From Clostridium niameyense (lineage in GTDB: Bacteria; Bacillota; Clostridia; Clostridiales; Clostridiaceae): a DNA stretch of 64,000 nt. This document shows positions 38,686 through 49,152 of the stretch, in pieces (position 1 is the first letter of the stretch; each line of letters starts with the position of its first letter). The notes under the pieces are model-generated. The model was not told where the DNA came from, ran no database searches, and saw only the letters and a list, made by a program, of their open reading frames with translations. The position numbers were made by a program, and so were the translations under genes. Location of the stretch: NCBI RefSeq assembly GCF_001243045.1, contig NZ_LN849007.1:1268989-1332988 (forward strand), written 5' to 3'.

Positions 38686-39678
38686 ATGAAATATAATTTC
38701 GAAGAAATTAGAAGTGTTAATAATTATTTGCCCCCATGTTTAATAGATTTTATAAATTATTTAGAAACCATCAAAGGAAAATCCCCTAATACTATTAAGG
38801 GTTATAAAACAGATTTAATTATGTTTTTTAGATTTTTAAAAATATATAAAGGACTTCAAAAACAAGAATTGGAATTTGAAAACATACCTATAAATGATAT
38901 TAATAATGATTTTTTAAGAGAATTACAATTATCTGATTTATATGCCTTTTTATCTTTCACTGAAAAGTATAGAAATAACAGTAGTTATGCTAGAGCTAGA
39001 AAAGTAGCTACTTTAAAATCCTTCTTTAAATATTTAAATAGAAAAGTTAAAATCGTAGAAGAAAATATAGCTGATGATCTAGAGTCTCCTAAAATAGAAA
39101 AAAGAAATCCTGTTTACTTAACTTTAGAAGAAAGCAAGAAATTATTAAATGCTATAACAGGAATGAACAAGGAAAGAGATTATTGTATTATAACTTTATT
39201 TTTAAATTGTGGTTTAAGACTGTCAGAATTATGTAGCATAAAGATATCAAAAATTAAAGGTGATACTCTAACAGTAATAGGAAAAGGTAACAAAGAAAGA
39301 ACTGTTTACTTAAACAAAGCCTGCATAAATGCAATCTATAACTATTTAAGAATAAGAAATAAAACTCTAGATAAAGTACCTACAGAAGATAAAGATATAT
39401 TATTTTTAAGCAAAAATAATAGAAGAATCAGTAAAAGAACTGTAGAAGTAATGGTAAAAAAGAATATTTCTAAAGCAGGATTAGACCCAAATAAATATTC
39501 CCCACATAAGTTAAGGCACACTGCTGCCACATTAATGTATAAACATGGTAGTGTAGATATAAGAAGCCTTCAAATGATATTAGGCCATGAGAATGTATCT
39601 ACAACACAAATTTATACTCATGTAGATAATGAAAAATTAAGAAACGCAGTACAATCTAATCCATTAAGCCAAGAATAA
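38686..39678 (+). CDS. tyrosine recombinase, XerC/XerD-like
   Basis: 330 residues: an N-terminal SAM-like core-binding domain (about 15-125, YLETIKGKSPNTIKGYKTDL) and a C-terminal catalytic domain with all active-site residues: Arg in CGLRLSEL, Lys in IGKGNKERT, HKLRH, GHENVSTTQIY with the nucleophile Tyr. Length fits chromosomal Xer proteins better than phage integrases. It probably acts on chromosome dimers or a mobile element; no att or dif site is recognisable nearby. It stands alone with its own promoter and a shared terminator with the formate dehydrogenase cluster. Confidence 0.87.
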   Translation: MKYNFEEIRSVNNYLPPCLIDFINYLETIKGKSPNTIKGYKTDLIMFFRFLKIYKGLQKQELEFENIPINDINNDFLRELQLSDLYAFLSFTEKYRNNSSYARARKVATLKSFFKYLNRKVKIVEENIADDLESPKIEKRNPVYLTLEESKKLLNAITGMNKERDYCIITLFLNCGLRLSELCSIKISKIKGDTLTVIGKGNKERTVYLNKACINAIYNYLRIRNKTLDKVPTEDKDILFLSKNNRRISKRTVEVMVKKNISKAGLDPNKYSPHKLRHTAATLMYKHGSVDIRSLQMILGHENVSTTQIYTHVDNEKLRNAVQSNPLSQE

Positions 39679-39682
39679 AAAA

Positions 39683-39725
39683 ATAAAACAATTATGAAAA
39701 AACTTCATAATTGTTTTATTTTTTT
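39683..39725. terminator. bidirectional terminator between recombinase and FDH cluster
   Basis: AATAAAACAATTATGAA / TTCATAATTGTTTTATT stem with T runs on both strands. Confidence 0.9.
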
Positions 39726-39733
39726 ATTCTATG

Positions 39734-40186
39734 CTAACCATCCTTATTAACTATTCTTAATGCCTGAGTTGGACAAGCTTTCACACAAGCAGGGCCGCCT
39801 TCCCTGCCTTTACATAAATCACATTTATTTGCTACTACCTTCTCCTCATTAATTTCTAACGCCATATCTATAGCTCCAAACGGGCATGCTACAACACAAC
39901 TTTTACATCCTATGCAAGCTTCCCTATCTATATGAACCTTACGATCTACTATCTCTATAGCTCCTACAGGGCACGCTTTCATACAAAGAGGATTACCACA
40001 TTGCCTACACTGAACTGGAGCACTTACAGTTTTATTTTTCATAACTGTAAGCTTTGGGAAAAATTTTATATCCGAATCTTTTAATTGAAACATGCTCTCT
40101 CCTGCATGAGATACTACACAAGCTACTTCACAAGTTCTACAACCTATACACTTTTTCGCATCAGCTATAACATAACAATTAGCCAT
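39734..40186 (-). CDS. 4Fe-4S polyferredoxin, HydN/FdhB-like (formate dehydrogenase electron transfer) A
   Basis: 150 residues starting MANCYVIADAKKC; an upstream in-frame ATG at 40201 overlaps the RBS (GGAGG), so the ATG at 40186 is used. It contains four cysteine clusters of HydN type: CIGCRTCEVAC, CRQCGNPLCMKAC, CIGCKSCVVAC and CDLCKGREGGPACVKAC, enough for four [4Fe-4S] clusters. HydN-type proteins carry electrons between formate dehydrogenase H and its partner. It is last in the fdh cluster, 24 bases after the similar protein B. Confidence 0.85.
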   Translation of the reverse strand: MANCYVIADAKKCIGCRTCEVACVVSHAGESMFQLKDSDIKFFPKLTVMKNKTVSAPVQCRQCGNPLCMKACPVGAIEIVDRKVHIDREACIGCKSCVVACPFGAIDMALEINEEKVVANKCDLCKGREGGPACVKACPTQALRIVNKDG

Positions 40187-40210
40187 TTTAAAACCCTCCA
40201 TTTAAAAGCC

Positions 40211-40729
40211 TTATTTAATTTTAAACATTAATGCAGCCTTAGTGTTTTTATTTCTTTTTTCTTCATCTACATTAACAAGTCTCAAAGCATCCTTAGGGCA
40301 TGCTTTTACACAAGCTGGTTCTTCTCCATTACACAAATCACACTTATAAGCCGCCTTTTTCAATTTATTATCCTTTTTCTTATATTTAGGTAATACCTTA
40401 ACAGCTCCAAATGGGCATGCCTTCGTACATAAACCACAACCTACACACTTTTCCTGATCCACTATTACTGCACCATCTTTTTTACTTATAGCTCCTAATC
40501 GGCATGCTTTCATACAAGGTGAATTTTCACAATGTCTACAATGTATAGGAAGAGATGGTTTTTTCTCTTCATGAAAAAACAATCTTGCAATTTTAGGTGC
40601 TTCTATATCTTCAACTTTGTTTTCTAATTCCTTATCTATATGTTTTGCTGCACAAGCCCTTTCACAAGCTCTACAACCTATGCATTTTTTTGAATTAACT
40701 ACTACAAAAGAACTAGTTTTTAATTTCAT
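40211..40729 (-). CDS. 4Fe-4S polyferredoxin, HydN/FdhB-like B
   Basis: 172 residues, a paralogue of protein A with the same four Cys clusters (CIGCRACERAC, CRHCENSPCMKAC, CVGCGLCTKAC, CDLCNGEEPACVKAC) plus a lysine-rich insertion between the third and fourth. Electron carrier for the formate dehydrogenase encoded 40 bases upstream. RBS GGTGGGG. Two related carriers beside one catalytic subunit suggest a formate dehydrogenase linked to ferredoxin or hydrogenase rather than to quinones. Confidence 0.85.
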   Translation of the reverse strand: MKLKTSSFVVVNSKKCIGCRACERACAAKHIDKELENKVEDIEAPKIARLFFHEEKKPSLPIHCRHCENSPCMKACRLGAISKKDGAVIVDQEKCVGCGLCTKACPFGAVKVLPKYKKKDNKLKKAAYKCDLCNGEEPACVKACPKDALRLVNVDEEKRNKNTKAALMFKIK

Positions 40730-40770
40730 ATACTACCCCACCTTTTCATAAAACTTCACAAAATAGAAAA

Positions 40771-42912
40771 TTACTGCGCTTTTACTGCACCCATCAAATC
40801 CCTAATTTCTTCATATTTGCTACGAACATATTCATGTGCTTTTTGTTGATCATCAATTTTTTCTATATTAACTGCACAGTACTTATATTCAGGAGTTTTA
40901 GAAATAGGATCTAAATTACAAGCTGTAAGTTCATTACATGCACCTATCCACCATTGATAAGTCATATATACAGCACCTACATTTATTCTTTCAGATACCC
41001 TTGCTTTAGCGATAACAGAACCTCTTCTAGAAGTTATTTTCATAAACTCTTCATCCTTTATTCCATATTCTTCTGCATCTTTTGGATTAATTTGAACATA
41101 ACCAGGTTCATCTGCTAACTTTTTAAGTGTCCTACAATTTCCTGTCATAGTTCTTACTGAATAATGACCAACTTCTCTTACAGTAGATAAAATTATAGGA
41201 TACTTTTCATCTGTAGCTTCCATAGGTGCTCTCCAATCACAAGCAAACAATCTGCCTTTTTTATTTGGAGTACTAAACTCACTATCTTTATAAAGATAAG
41301 AAGTTCCTTCATGATCTTCTGTAGGACATGGCCATTGAAGAGATCCTACCTTTTCTAATCTTTCATAACTTATACCTTCAAAATCTGGGCATAGCTTTCT
41401 TATTTCATCCCAGATTTCTTCTGTACTATTATAATTCATTGGATATCCCATAGCATTAGATATTTCACATATAATCTTCCAATCATCCTTACAATCCCCT
41501 ATAGGATCTATTGCTTTTCTAAATATTTGCACTCCTCGATCTGCACAAGTAAAAGTTCCTCCATGCTCACCCCAAGACGTAGCTGGAAGAATTACATCTG
41601 CATGAAGTGCAGTTTTGTTCATAAAAATATCTTGAACTATAACTAAATCTAATTTATCCAGGGTTTGCCTTATTTCTTCTGAATCCGGATCACTTTGAAC
41701 TGGATCTTCACCTATTATATAATAAGCCTTTATCTTGTTCTCTTCTAAAGCTAATTTAGGAACTTCTGTTAAATGAACACCTATTTTAGATGAAAGTTTA
41801 GTTCCCCAAGCTTTTTCAAATTTTTCTCTTATATTATCATCAGTAACACTTTGATAATCTGGATATACATTAGGTAAGGCACCCATATCACAGGCACCTT
41901 GAACATTATTTTGTCCCCTAACAGGTCCTATTCCTACATTAGGTCTACCAAAATTTCCTGTTAAAAGTGCTAAGGATGCTAATCCTTTAACTACATCAAC
42001 AGCTTGTCCATAATGACAGACTCCCATACCATAAAGTATCATAGCATTAGGTGCCGCAGCATAAATTTCCATTGCTTTTTTTATATCTTCACCATTGATT
42101 CCTGTCATTTTTTCCGCATACTCTATGGTATACTTTTCAACATTCCTTTTATATTCTTCAAAGCCTTCAGTATGTTTATTCACATAATCTTTATTATATA
42201 AACCCTTCTTTATAAGATAATTTCCAAAAGCATTTACTAAGATCATATTAGTACCATTTTTTATAGGTAACCATAAATCTGCTGTTCTGGCAGATTCAAT
42301 TATACGAGGATCTACTACTATTACTTTTGCTCCTCTTTCTTTTGCTTTAATTATTCTTCTAGCAACTATGGGGTGAGAATCTCCACCATTATATCCAAAT
42401 ATCAATATTACGTCTGTATCCTGTATTTCATGAATACCATTAGACATAGCCCCATTACCTAATACGTTGGCTAAACCAGCCACAGATGGTGCATGTCAAA
42501 CTCTAGCACAATGATCTACGTTATTTGTTCCAATAGCTGCTCTCATAAATTTTTGCATAATATAATTGGCCTCATTACCTGAACCTCTAGCACATCCTGT
42601 TCCCATTATGGAATCGGGACCATATTTTTCTTTTATTTCTTTCAATTTTGAAGCTGTAAAATTAATAGCTTCATTCCAAGAAACCTCTTCTAATTTACCA
42701 TTTTTTCTAATCATAGGACTTTTTATGCGAGCTGTTAGTATTTGAGGATCATTCAAAAAATCCCATCCATAATATCCTTTCAAACACAAATTGCCCTCAT
42801 TAGTTCTACCTTCTGCAGGTTCTGATCTAACTATCTTTCCATCCTTCACAACTAAATAAAAATTACAACCTGCTCCACAATAAGGACAGATTGTAAGTAT
42901 TCTTTTTTCCAT
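40771..42912 (-). CDS. fdhF: selenocysteine formate dehydrogenase catalytic subunit (FdhF/FdhA type, Sec139)
   Basis: 713 residues as one gene across the in-frame TGA at 42496-42498. The N-terminus has the [4Fe-4S] ligands CPYCGAGC and CLKGYYGW; then HCARV-Sec-HAPSVAGL, the textbook formate dehydrogenase Sec site where Mo or W binds. Bis-MGD-binding blocks follow (FGYNGGDSHPIVARR, GPVRGQNNVQGACDMG) and the C-terminal molybdopterin domain (REVGHYSVRTMTGNCRTL). It interconverts formate and CO2. A SECIS-like hairpin follows the UGA. Upstream of two polyferredoxins; sequence suggests a cytoplasmic enzyme without a signal peptide. Read naively it appears as two genes. Confidence 0.96.
42469..42481 (-). 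promoter_or_regulatory. SECIS-like hairpin of fdhF
   Basis: GGCT and AGCC enclose GGTTT; the loop starts 19 bases after the UGA and begins GG, comparable with the GGUCU loop of the E. coli fdhF SECIS. Confidence 0.75.
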
Positions 42913-43221
42913 AGAGCATCATCTCCCCTTTATAAAATAAAACTTAAAAATAAAATCAAATAAAAATAAATAAAAACTCTATAATCTAAACCCCTTATAA
43001 GAATAGCTTATAATAAAATATTTTTATTATAATATTATACAACAGAAATATTTTATGTTTATGAACAAAATTTTTGATAAACTACTATATATTTAAAAGC
43101 TAATAAAACCCACTATTAGCAATGTATTCCTACTAATTGTAATGATCTTAAAAACCATATATAGAATAATCTTATTCATAATTTATTTACATTTTTCGTT
43201 TTATATATTTATATTACTACA
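42913..43221. other. intergenic region upstream of fdhF
   Basis: Very AT-rich. TATAAT on the minus strand (43030-43038 area) may be part of the fdhF promoter, but no good -35 accompanies it. No RNA or operator recognised. Confidence 0.3.
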
Positions 43222-43683
43222 TTATTCTTTATAACTTTTAGTTCCCTTTAATTTTATTAGTCCTGGAAATTCTTCATCCGCTATATTACTCAATCTTTCT
43301 TCATCTTGAATTATTTCACTTAATCCGTCTACATCATCTATATACTCAATTTTTATATTCTCATTATTTTCTATAGCATAAGATTTATCATCACTAAAAT
43401 TATCATCATAGTCTTCTAATATAGTTGAAGTATCATTATTTTCATAAGAATCTAGACTCTTGTATTCTTTTTCATCTTCCTCTAATACCTTTTTTAACTC
43501 TTTCTCTTCTACAAACTGCTCTTTTTGAATTATTTCATTTATCTTTATAGCTTTAGTATCATAGCCTTCTTTTTCAAGACATTTACCACAATTATTACAT
43601 TTTTTATTTCTATCTAAATCACATATAGTACACTCTCCGCAGTTATCACATATTTTATTAGAATTTAAAATACACTTTTTCAT
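43222..43683 (-). CDS. uncharacterised protein with N-terminal Cys knuckles and acidic tail
   Basis: 153 residues. The first 36 residues hold three CxxC pairs (CDNCGECTIC, CNNCGKC), likely to bind zinc or an Fe-S cluster. The remainder is strongly acidic and low in complexity (YENNDTSTILEDYDDNFSDDK). No signal peptide. It is divergent from lexA, with a 170-base gap. I do not recognise a function; a zinc-binding regulatory or adaptor protein is one possibility. Confidence 0.6.
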   Translation of the reverse strand: MKKCILNSNKICDNCGECTICDLDRNKKCNNCGKCLEKEGYDTKAIKINEIIQKEQFVEEKELKKVLEEDEKEYKSLDSYENNDTSTILEDYDDNFSDDKSYAIENNENIKIEYIDDVDGLSEIIQDEERLSNIADEEFPGLIKLKGTKSYKE

Positions 43684-43780
43684 ATTTAAATAAATTACCT
43701 CTTTTCTACATTTTTTTAGTTAAATATTATTATATCAAATATACATCTTTAGTTCTATTAAAAATTTTAAGGATATTCAA

Positions 43781-43792
43781 GAACATAAGTTT
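43781..43792 (+). promoter_or_regulatory. LexA box in the lexA promoter
   Basis: GAACATAAGTTT fits the Firmicute SOS operator GAAC-N4-GTTC with one mismatch and overlaps the start of the -35 element. Confidence 0.6.
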
Positions 43793-43820
43793 GACTTCAT
43801 TTCCATTTTTATGGTATAAT
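43791..43820 (+). promoter_or_regulatory. sigma-A promoter of lexA
   Basis: TTGACT (43791-43796), 18 bases, TATAAT (43815-43820). Confidence 0.7.
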
Positions 43821-43852
43821 AAATACTGAATTTATAATTGTGAGGTGAAATC

Positions 43853-44458
43853 ATGGCTAAAAACACTACTAAAAGAGACGAAGTTTATAATTTTATAAAG
43901 CTACAAATTAAAGAAAAAGGTTATCCACCATCTGTACGTGAAATTTGTTCAGGTGTAGGATTAAGTTCTACTTCTTCTGTCCATGCTCATCTCAAAAAAT
44001 TAGAGCAATTAGGACTTATTAAAAGAGATAGAACTAAAACTAGAGCCATAGAAATCATAGATGAACCTACATATAAAAAAGAAATAATAAACATTCCTAT
44101 TATCGGAACTGTAACTGCTGGAGAGCCTATACTAGCTATAGAAAATATAGATGATATATTTCCTATGCCTTTAGATTATATAAATACTAATAAGGACTTA
44201 TTTATGTTAAAGGTGCATGGTGAAAGTATGATTGAAGCTGGTATATTAGATAATGATTTAGCTATTATTGAAAAAACTAATTCTGCAGAAAATGGAGACA
44301 TTATAGTTGCATTAATAGAAAATGAAGCTACTTTAAAAAGATTTTTTAAAGAGAATGATTTTATTCGTCTTCAACCTGAAAATAAAACTATGAAGCCTAT
44401 CATAGTAAAAACGTGTAAAGTTCTAGGCAAATTAGTTGGATTATATAGAAAATATTAA
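43853..44458 (+). CDS. lexA: LexA, SOS-response repressor
   Basis: 201 residues. N-terminal winged helix (about 1-70; [23 protein letters not shown]), cleavage site Ala-Gly in VTAGEP (about residue 90), catalytic Ser in [10 protein letters not shown] and Lys in ATLKRFF. RecA-stimulated self-cleavage relieves repression of DNA-repair genes. It is autoregulated by the LexA box in its promoter. The divergent position relative to a Cys-knuckle protein and nearness to mutS-mutL put repair genes together. Confidence 0.95.
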   Translation: MAKNTTKRDEVYNFIKLQIKEKGYPPSVREICSGVGLSSTSSVHAHLKKLEQLGLIKRDRTKTRAIEIIDEPTYKKEIINIPIIGTVTAGEPILAIENIDDIFPMPLDYINTNKDLFMLKVHGESMIEAGILDNDLAIIEKTNSAENGDIIVALIENEATLKRFFKENDFIRLQPENKTMKPIIVKTCKVLGKLVGLYRKY

Positions 44459-44478
44459 TATACAAGGTACTAAATTAA

Positions 44479-44507
44479 AGGTAGTTGTAACTTAGTTACA
44501 ACTACCT
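44479..44507. terminator. terminator between lexA and the PLP enzyme gene
   Basis: AGGTAGTTGTAAC / GTTACAACTACCT with a 3-base loop; T richness follows less tightly. Confidence 0.75.
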
Positions 44508-44531
44508 AATACTTTAAAACTGTTTTTAATA

Positions 44532-45815
44532 TTATCCTATTATCTTAGATAATGAAATTAATATTCCAGTTTTAGCATGATCAAATGTTAATCCACCTTG
44601 AAGATAAGCTATATAAGGATCTCTAATAGGTGCATCTGCTGATAATTCAATAGAAGAGCCCTGTATAAAGGCACCTGCTGCCATAATAACTTGATCTTTA
44701 TATCCAGGCATATCCCAAGGTTCACAAGATACAAAGGAATCTACTGGAGAACCTTGTTGAATTCCCTTACAGAAGTTAATCAATTTTTCTTTGTCATTAA
44801 ATTTTATTGCCTGTATTATATCACTTCTATCTTCATCGTACTTAGGAAGCACCTCAAAACCTGCAAGTTCCATTATCCTAGAACAAAATACTGCTCCCTT
44901 TAAAGCTTCTATAGATATATGTGGTGCTAAGAATAATCCTTGATACATCTGCCTTACTACCCCAAAAGTAGAACCACATTCTCCACCTATGCCAGGAGTT
45001 GTTAATCTGTAAGAAGCTCCTACTACATATTTTTCTTTTCCTGCTATATATCCTCCCGTTGGAGCAATACCTCCACCTATATTTTTAATTAAAGAACCTG
45101 CTACTAAATCTGCACCTACATCTGTAGGCTCTTTTGTATCTATAAATTCACCGTAGCAGTTATCTACAAAGCATATTATATCTTCTCTTATAGACTTTAC
45201 AAAAGAAACTATTTTCTCTATTTCTGATATAAGTAGAGCTCTTCTCCATCCATAACCTGTAGAACGTTGAATATGTACTAATGTTATAGTTTCATCCTCT
45301 TTTAATATTCTACCTATTTCTTCATAATTTATACTATAATCTTCCTTTAAATCTACTTGTTTGTAGTTTACACCAAAGTCCTTAAGAGAACCTATATTTT
45401 CTTCTTCTCCTACACCTATAATACTATGAAGTGTATCATATGGCTCTCCACATACGCTTAGCATAGTTTGTCCTGGTCTTAAATTACCAAATAGTGCTGC
45501 ACCTATAGCATGAGTTCCATTAACAAAATGAGGTCTTACTAAAGCACTTTCTGTATTAAATATTCTTGCATATACTCTATCTAATGTATCTCTACCTATA
45601 TCTCCATAACCATATCCACTAGAGTTTGTAAAATGTGATTCACTAACCCTTTCTTCTTGTAGAGCGTTTAGTACCTTTAACTGATTATATTCTCTTATTT
45701 CATCATACTTTTTAAATTGATGTTCTACGTCTTGTAATGCTTTTTCGTAAAGCTCAACGGTTTTATCATTTATATGGTATAAATCTTTTAATTTATTCTT
45801 TGTTATATCTAACAT
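44532..45815 (-). CDS. PLP-dependent methionine gamma-lyase family protein (YnbB / aluminium-resistance family)
   Basis: 427 residues, full length for the family. A fold-type I PLP domain: RPHFVNGTHAIGAALFG, then FVDNCYGEFIDTKEP with the PLP-binding Asp, and the Schiff-base lysine in AGSLIKNIGGGIAPTGGY. It is annotated in databases as methionine gamma-lyase or aluminium-resistance protein; the true substrate is unproven. In many Firmicutes it lies downstream of hfq-miaA, as here. RBS GGAGG precedes the ATG. Confidence 0.85.
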   Translation of the reverse strand: MLDITKNKLKDLYHINDKTVELYEKALQDVEHQFKKYDEIREYNQLKVLNALQEERVSESHFTNSSGYGYGDIGRDTLDRVYARIFNTESALVRPHFVNGTHAIGAALFGNLRPGQTMLSVCGEPYDTLHSIIGVGEEENIGSLKDFGVNYKQVDLKEDYSINYEEIGRILKEDETITLVHIQRSTGYGWRRALLISEIEKIVSFVKSIREDIICFVDNCYGEFIDTKEPTDVGADLVAGSLIKNIGGGIAPTGGYIAGKEKYVVGASYRLTTPGIGGECGSTFGVVRQMYQGLFLAPHISIEALKGAVFCSRIMELAGFEVLPKYDEDRSDIIQAIKFNDKEKLINFCKGIQQGSPVDSFVSCEPWDMPGYKDQVIMAAGAFIQGSSIELSADAPIRDPYIAYLQGGLTFDHAKTGILISLSKIIG

Positions 45816-45892
45816 TTACAGTTATATCCTCCTCTATATGTATTAACCTTAAAAATATGTATTATATTTCAACATTTTATATATTAACATAT

Positions 45893-45922
45893 AAAAAAAG
45901 AATAGGCAATTTAACCTATTCT
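45893..45922 (-). terminator. terminator after hfq
   Basis: On the minus strand AGAATAGG / CCTATTCT is followed by TTTTTT; the stem overlaps the hfq stop codon. Confidence 0.8.
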
Positions 45923-46167
45923 CTTATATCACCTGAATTAAAATTTTGTACAAACAATAGAGGTTTTAAAGGATTGATAGTAGATATAGCATGTTTATAT
46001 ATCATCATTTGTCTTCCATCCACATCAAGAATTACTGTAAAATTATCAAATCCTTTAACATGACCTTTAAGTTGGAATCCATTAGTTAGATATATAGTAA
46101 CAGGAATTTTATTCTTTCTGGCACCGTTTAAAAATATATCTTGTAAGTTGTTAACAGGTTTACTCAT
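45916..46167 (-). CDS. hfq: Hfq RNA chaperone
   Basis: 83 residues: Sm1 motif ([21 protein letters not shown]...[18 protein letters not shown], quoted in parts) and Sm2 ([10 protein letters not shown]), with a short C-terminal tail. It forms a hexamer that binds AU-rich small RNAs and their targets. RBS AAGGAGG. Last gene of the mutS-mutL-miaA-hfq run, the usual clostridial order. It could serve the putative small RNA at 36891. Confidence 0.96.
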   Translation of the reverse strand: MSKPVNNLQDIFLNGARKNKIPVTIYLTNGFQLKGHVKGFDNFTVILDVDGRQMMIYKHAISTINPLKPLLFVQNFNSGDIRE

Positions 46168-46270
46168 TTATTTACCTCCTTACCATGAATATAAATATCA
46201 ACATTATAATAAAATAATAAAATTCGTTCTTTATAAGATATATAATTCTATAAATAAATTCAAAATCCTT

Positions 46271-47224
46271 TTATTTTTCTATTACTTTGTTATTAACTAT
46301 TCTAGTAATTTCGTCTACTATATCATCCTCATTAGAATAATTATCTTTATTTATCCATATAGCTCTTTTATCTTTTCTAAACCAAGTAAGTTGTCTTTTA
46401 GCATAATTTCTGCTACCTTTTTTTATTAAATATATGGCTTCATCTAAAGAAATCTCACCATCAAGGTAGTAAAGAATTTCCTTATAACCAATCCCCTTCA
46501 TAGATTGCATATCTTTATTATATCCCATAGATTTTAAATCTTTTACTTCTTCAATAAGACCTTTTTCAAGCATTATATCTACTCTTTTGTTTATCCTCTC
46601 ATAAAGAACAGCTCTATCCATATTTAATATAAAATAATGAATATTATAAGGTATATCATAAAGCTTTGGCTCATTCTCCTTAGTATACTCACTTATAGTC
46701 TTTCCTGTTAGTTTATAAACTTCTAAAGCTCGCACTACCCTTTTTAAATCATTAGGGTACAGTCTTTCATAAGAATCTTTATCTATATTCTCTAACAATC
46801 CATGAACATACTCTTTACCTTTATCTTCTGCTAAATTATTAAGATATTTTCTATAATCCTCATCTCTATCTGCTTCAGTAAAATCGTAATTATATATTAG
46901 AGAATTTATATAAAGCCCTGTACCTCCAGCTATTATTGGGAGTTTTCCTTTGCTTTGGATATGTTTTATAGTCTTTTCTGCTTCTTCTTTAAACTTAGCT
47001 ACATTAAATTCCTCTTGTGGCTCTACTACATCTATAAGATAATGGGCTATACCTGACATTTCCTCTTTAGATATTTTAGCTGAACCTATGTCCATATATT
47101 TATATATTTGCATAGAATCCGCTGAAATTATTTCTCCATTTAAGTTCTTAGCAAGTTTTATAGATATATCTGTCTTACCTACAGCAGTAGGCCCTGCTAT
47201 TATTAATAAATCTTTTTTATCCAT
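46271..47224 (-). CDS. miaA: MiaA, tRNA dimethylallyltransferase
   Basis: 317 residues. P-loop GPTAVGKTD at the N-terminus, substrate blocks [14 protein letters not shown] and [10 protein letters not shown], and C-terminal [13 protein letters not shown]. It transfers dimethylallyl to A37 of tRNAs reading UNN codons, the step before MiaB. The ATG at 47224 is chosen (MDKKDLLII) since AGGGGGAAG precedes it; an in-frame ATG at 47245 overlaps the end of mutL. Thirteen bases separate it from mutL. Confidence 0.95.
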   Translation of the reverse strand: MDKKDLLIIAGPTAVGKTDISIKLAKNLNGEIISADSMQIYKYMDIGSAKISKEEMSGIAHYLIDVVEPQEEFNVAKFKEEAEKTIKHIQSKGKLPIIAGGTGLYINSLIYNYDFTEADRDEDYRKYLNNLAEDKGKEYVHGLLENIDKDSYERLYPNDLKRVVRALEVYKLTGKTISEYTKENEPKLYDIPYNIHYFILNMDRAVLYERINKRVDIMLEKGLIEEVKDLKSMGYNKDMQSMKGIGYKEILYYLDGEISLDEAIYLIKKGSRNYAKRQLTWFRKDKRAIWINKDNYSNEDDIVDEITRIVNNKVIEK

Positions 47225-47237
47225 ACTGCTTCCCCCT

Positions 47238-49142
47238 TTATACAATTCGTTTAAATTTCTTTTCTATTTCTTTTAAAGTAAATTTAATTATAGTAGGTCT
47301 TCCATGGGGACAAGTAAATGGATTTTCAAGTTTTGTTATATCTTCTATAAGTCTTTCTATTTCTATATCAGATAATTTATCATGAGCTTTTACAGCAGCC
47401 TTACATGCCATTTGAGCAATAGAATTATACTTTTCTTTAAAAGTTTTAGAAACCTTTATTTCCTTTAAATTATATAATATATCCATAAACATATTTTCTA
47501 TATTAGGTTTTTTAAGTATTAAAGGAATCTCTCTTATACTTACAGTATTTTCACCAAATTCGTCTATAGAAAATCCCGTATCTTTAAATATATCTTTATT
47601 TTCTTTATATAAATTAAACTCATTCTCCGTAAGCTCTAAAACTACTGGAGCAATTAATAGTTGAGATACTATAGCTTTATTTTCTATTTCCTTTGTGAAT
47701 TTTTCAAATAGAACTTTTTCATGGGCCGCATGTTGATCTATCATATAAAGTTCTTCTTGTTTTTCTATTAAGATATAAGTATTATTGAATTGTCCTATAA
47801 TCTTCATACTTTCAAAATTATTTTTTGTAGCAGAAGTATACTCTTCTTTTTCTACTACAAACTTTGAGACATCTTCCTTTATTGAATTATTTAATAGGCT
47901 TTCACTTTTATAGGTAGTATCTTTAAACTCTTTTTTTACATTTAGCTTATAATCTTGAATATTAAAATTGTCACTATCTACATTATTACCAGAAGTATCA
48001 TTTTTATTAACTTCTTGCAAATTATTATTTAAATCTATAGGAATTTGAATATTTTCTTTTATTGTTTCTATATTCTCTTTTACTAAAACATTAGAGTTTA
48101 AAATATGTTCAGTTTCATCACTATCTTTAAAAAAGTTCTTAAAAGAACCTTTTATATCCACTTTAAGTGCTTCATGCACTGTATCGAATATAGTTTTAAA
48201 TATAAAACCCTCATCTTTAAATTTAACTTCTGATTTAGTTGGATGTACATTTACATCTATATATTCTGGAAAAATGTCTATGAATATAACAAAAAAGGGA
48301 TAACTACTTACAGTTAAAAATGATTTAAATGCTTTTTCTATGGATGTAGCTATAAACCTACTTTTAACATATCTTTTATTTACAAATATACTTTGATTAT
48401 TTCTGCTCTTTCTACTTATATCCGGCTTACCCACAAATCCATGAATAGAAAAAATATCATTAGAGTTTTCAAAACCTATTAAGTTTTCAGCAATCTTTTT
48501 TCCATAAATCACTCTTATGCTATCTTTTAGATTTCCACTCCCGTAACTTTTTACTACAGTTTTACCATTACTTATAAGAGTAAATGCTATATCCTTATGT
48601 GCAAGTATAAATCTATTCATTATATCTGATATGTAAGAAGAATCACTTCTTGTAGATTTTAAAAATTTAAGTCTTGCAGGTACATTGAAAAATAAGTCCC
48701 TAACTTCTATAGTAGTACCTACATTAGACGGTGCATCCTTTATATAATTTATTTCTCCACCTTCTATAGATATTTCATTTCCACAGTTGCAATCCTTAGT
48801 CCTACTTTTCAACTTAATTTTAGATACTGAAGATATGCTAGCTAAAGCCTCACCTCTAAATCCCATAGTATCTATTTTATATATATCCTCTATATTAGAT
48901 ATTTTACTAGTTGCATGAGGTAGAAATGCCTTTTTCATATCTTCCTTATATATACCTTCTCCGTCATCTATTATCTTTATAAAACTTTGTCCTCCATTTT
49001 CTATCTCTACAGTTATATTCTTAGCTTTTGCATCTATGCTATTTTCTACTAATTCCTTTACTACAGAAAAAGGTCTTTCTATAACCTCTCCTGCAGCAAT
49101 TTTATTTGTAGTTTCTAAATCTAAAAGATTTATTTTCCCCAT
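47238..49142 (-). CDS. mutL: MutL, DNA mismatch repair endonuclease
   Basis: 634 residues. N-terminal GHKL ATPase (about 1-330) with [26 protein letters not shown] and [12 protein letters not shown]; variable linker (about 335-440); C-terminal dimerisation and nuclease domain with [12 protein letters not shown], the endonuclease metal motif, and CPHGRP. The endonuclease motif means nicking is done by MutL itself, as in Firmicutes lacking MutH. Ten bases after mutS; same operon. Confidence 0.96.
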   Translation of the reverse strand: MGKINLLDLETTNKIAAGEVIERPFSVVKELVENSIDAKAKNITVEIENGGQSFIKIIDDGEGIYKEDMKKAFLPHATSKISNIEDIYKIDTMGFRGEALASISSVSKIKLKSRTKDCNCGNEISIEGGEINYIKDAPSNVGTTIEVRDLFFNVPARLKFLKSTRSDSSYISDIMNRFILAHKDIAFTLISNGKTVVKSYGSGNLKDSIRVIYGKKIAENLIGFENSNDIFSIHGFVGKPDISRKSRNNQSIFVNKRYVKSRFIATSIEKAFKSFLTVSSYPFFVIFIDIFPEYIDVNVHPTKSEVKFKDEGFIFKTIFDTVHEALKVDIKGSFKNFFKDSDETEHILNSNVLVKENIETIKENIQIPIDLNNNLQEVNKNDTSGNNVDSDNFNIQDYKLNVKKEFKDTTYKSESLLNNSIKEDVSKFVVEKEEYTSATKNNFESMKIIGQFNNTYILIEKQEELYMIDQHAAHEKVLFEKFTKEIENKAIVSQLLIAPVVLELTENEFNLYKENKDIFKDTGFSIDEFGENTVSIREIPLILKKPNIENMFMDILYNLKEIKVSKTFKEKYNSIAQMACKAAVKAHDKLSDIEIERLIEDITKLENPFTCPHGRPTIIKFTLKEIEKKFKRIV

Positions 49143-49152
49143 ATAATCACCA

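Noticed and set aside
40771-42912. Two separate genes, or a nonsense mutation, in formate dehydrogenase
   Set aside because: The TGA falls at the known Sec position with a SECIS-like hairpin; both parts form one continuous protein.
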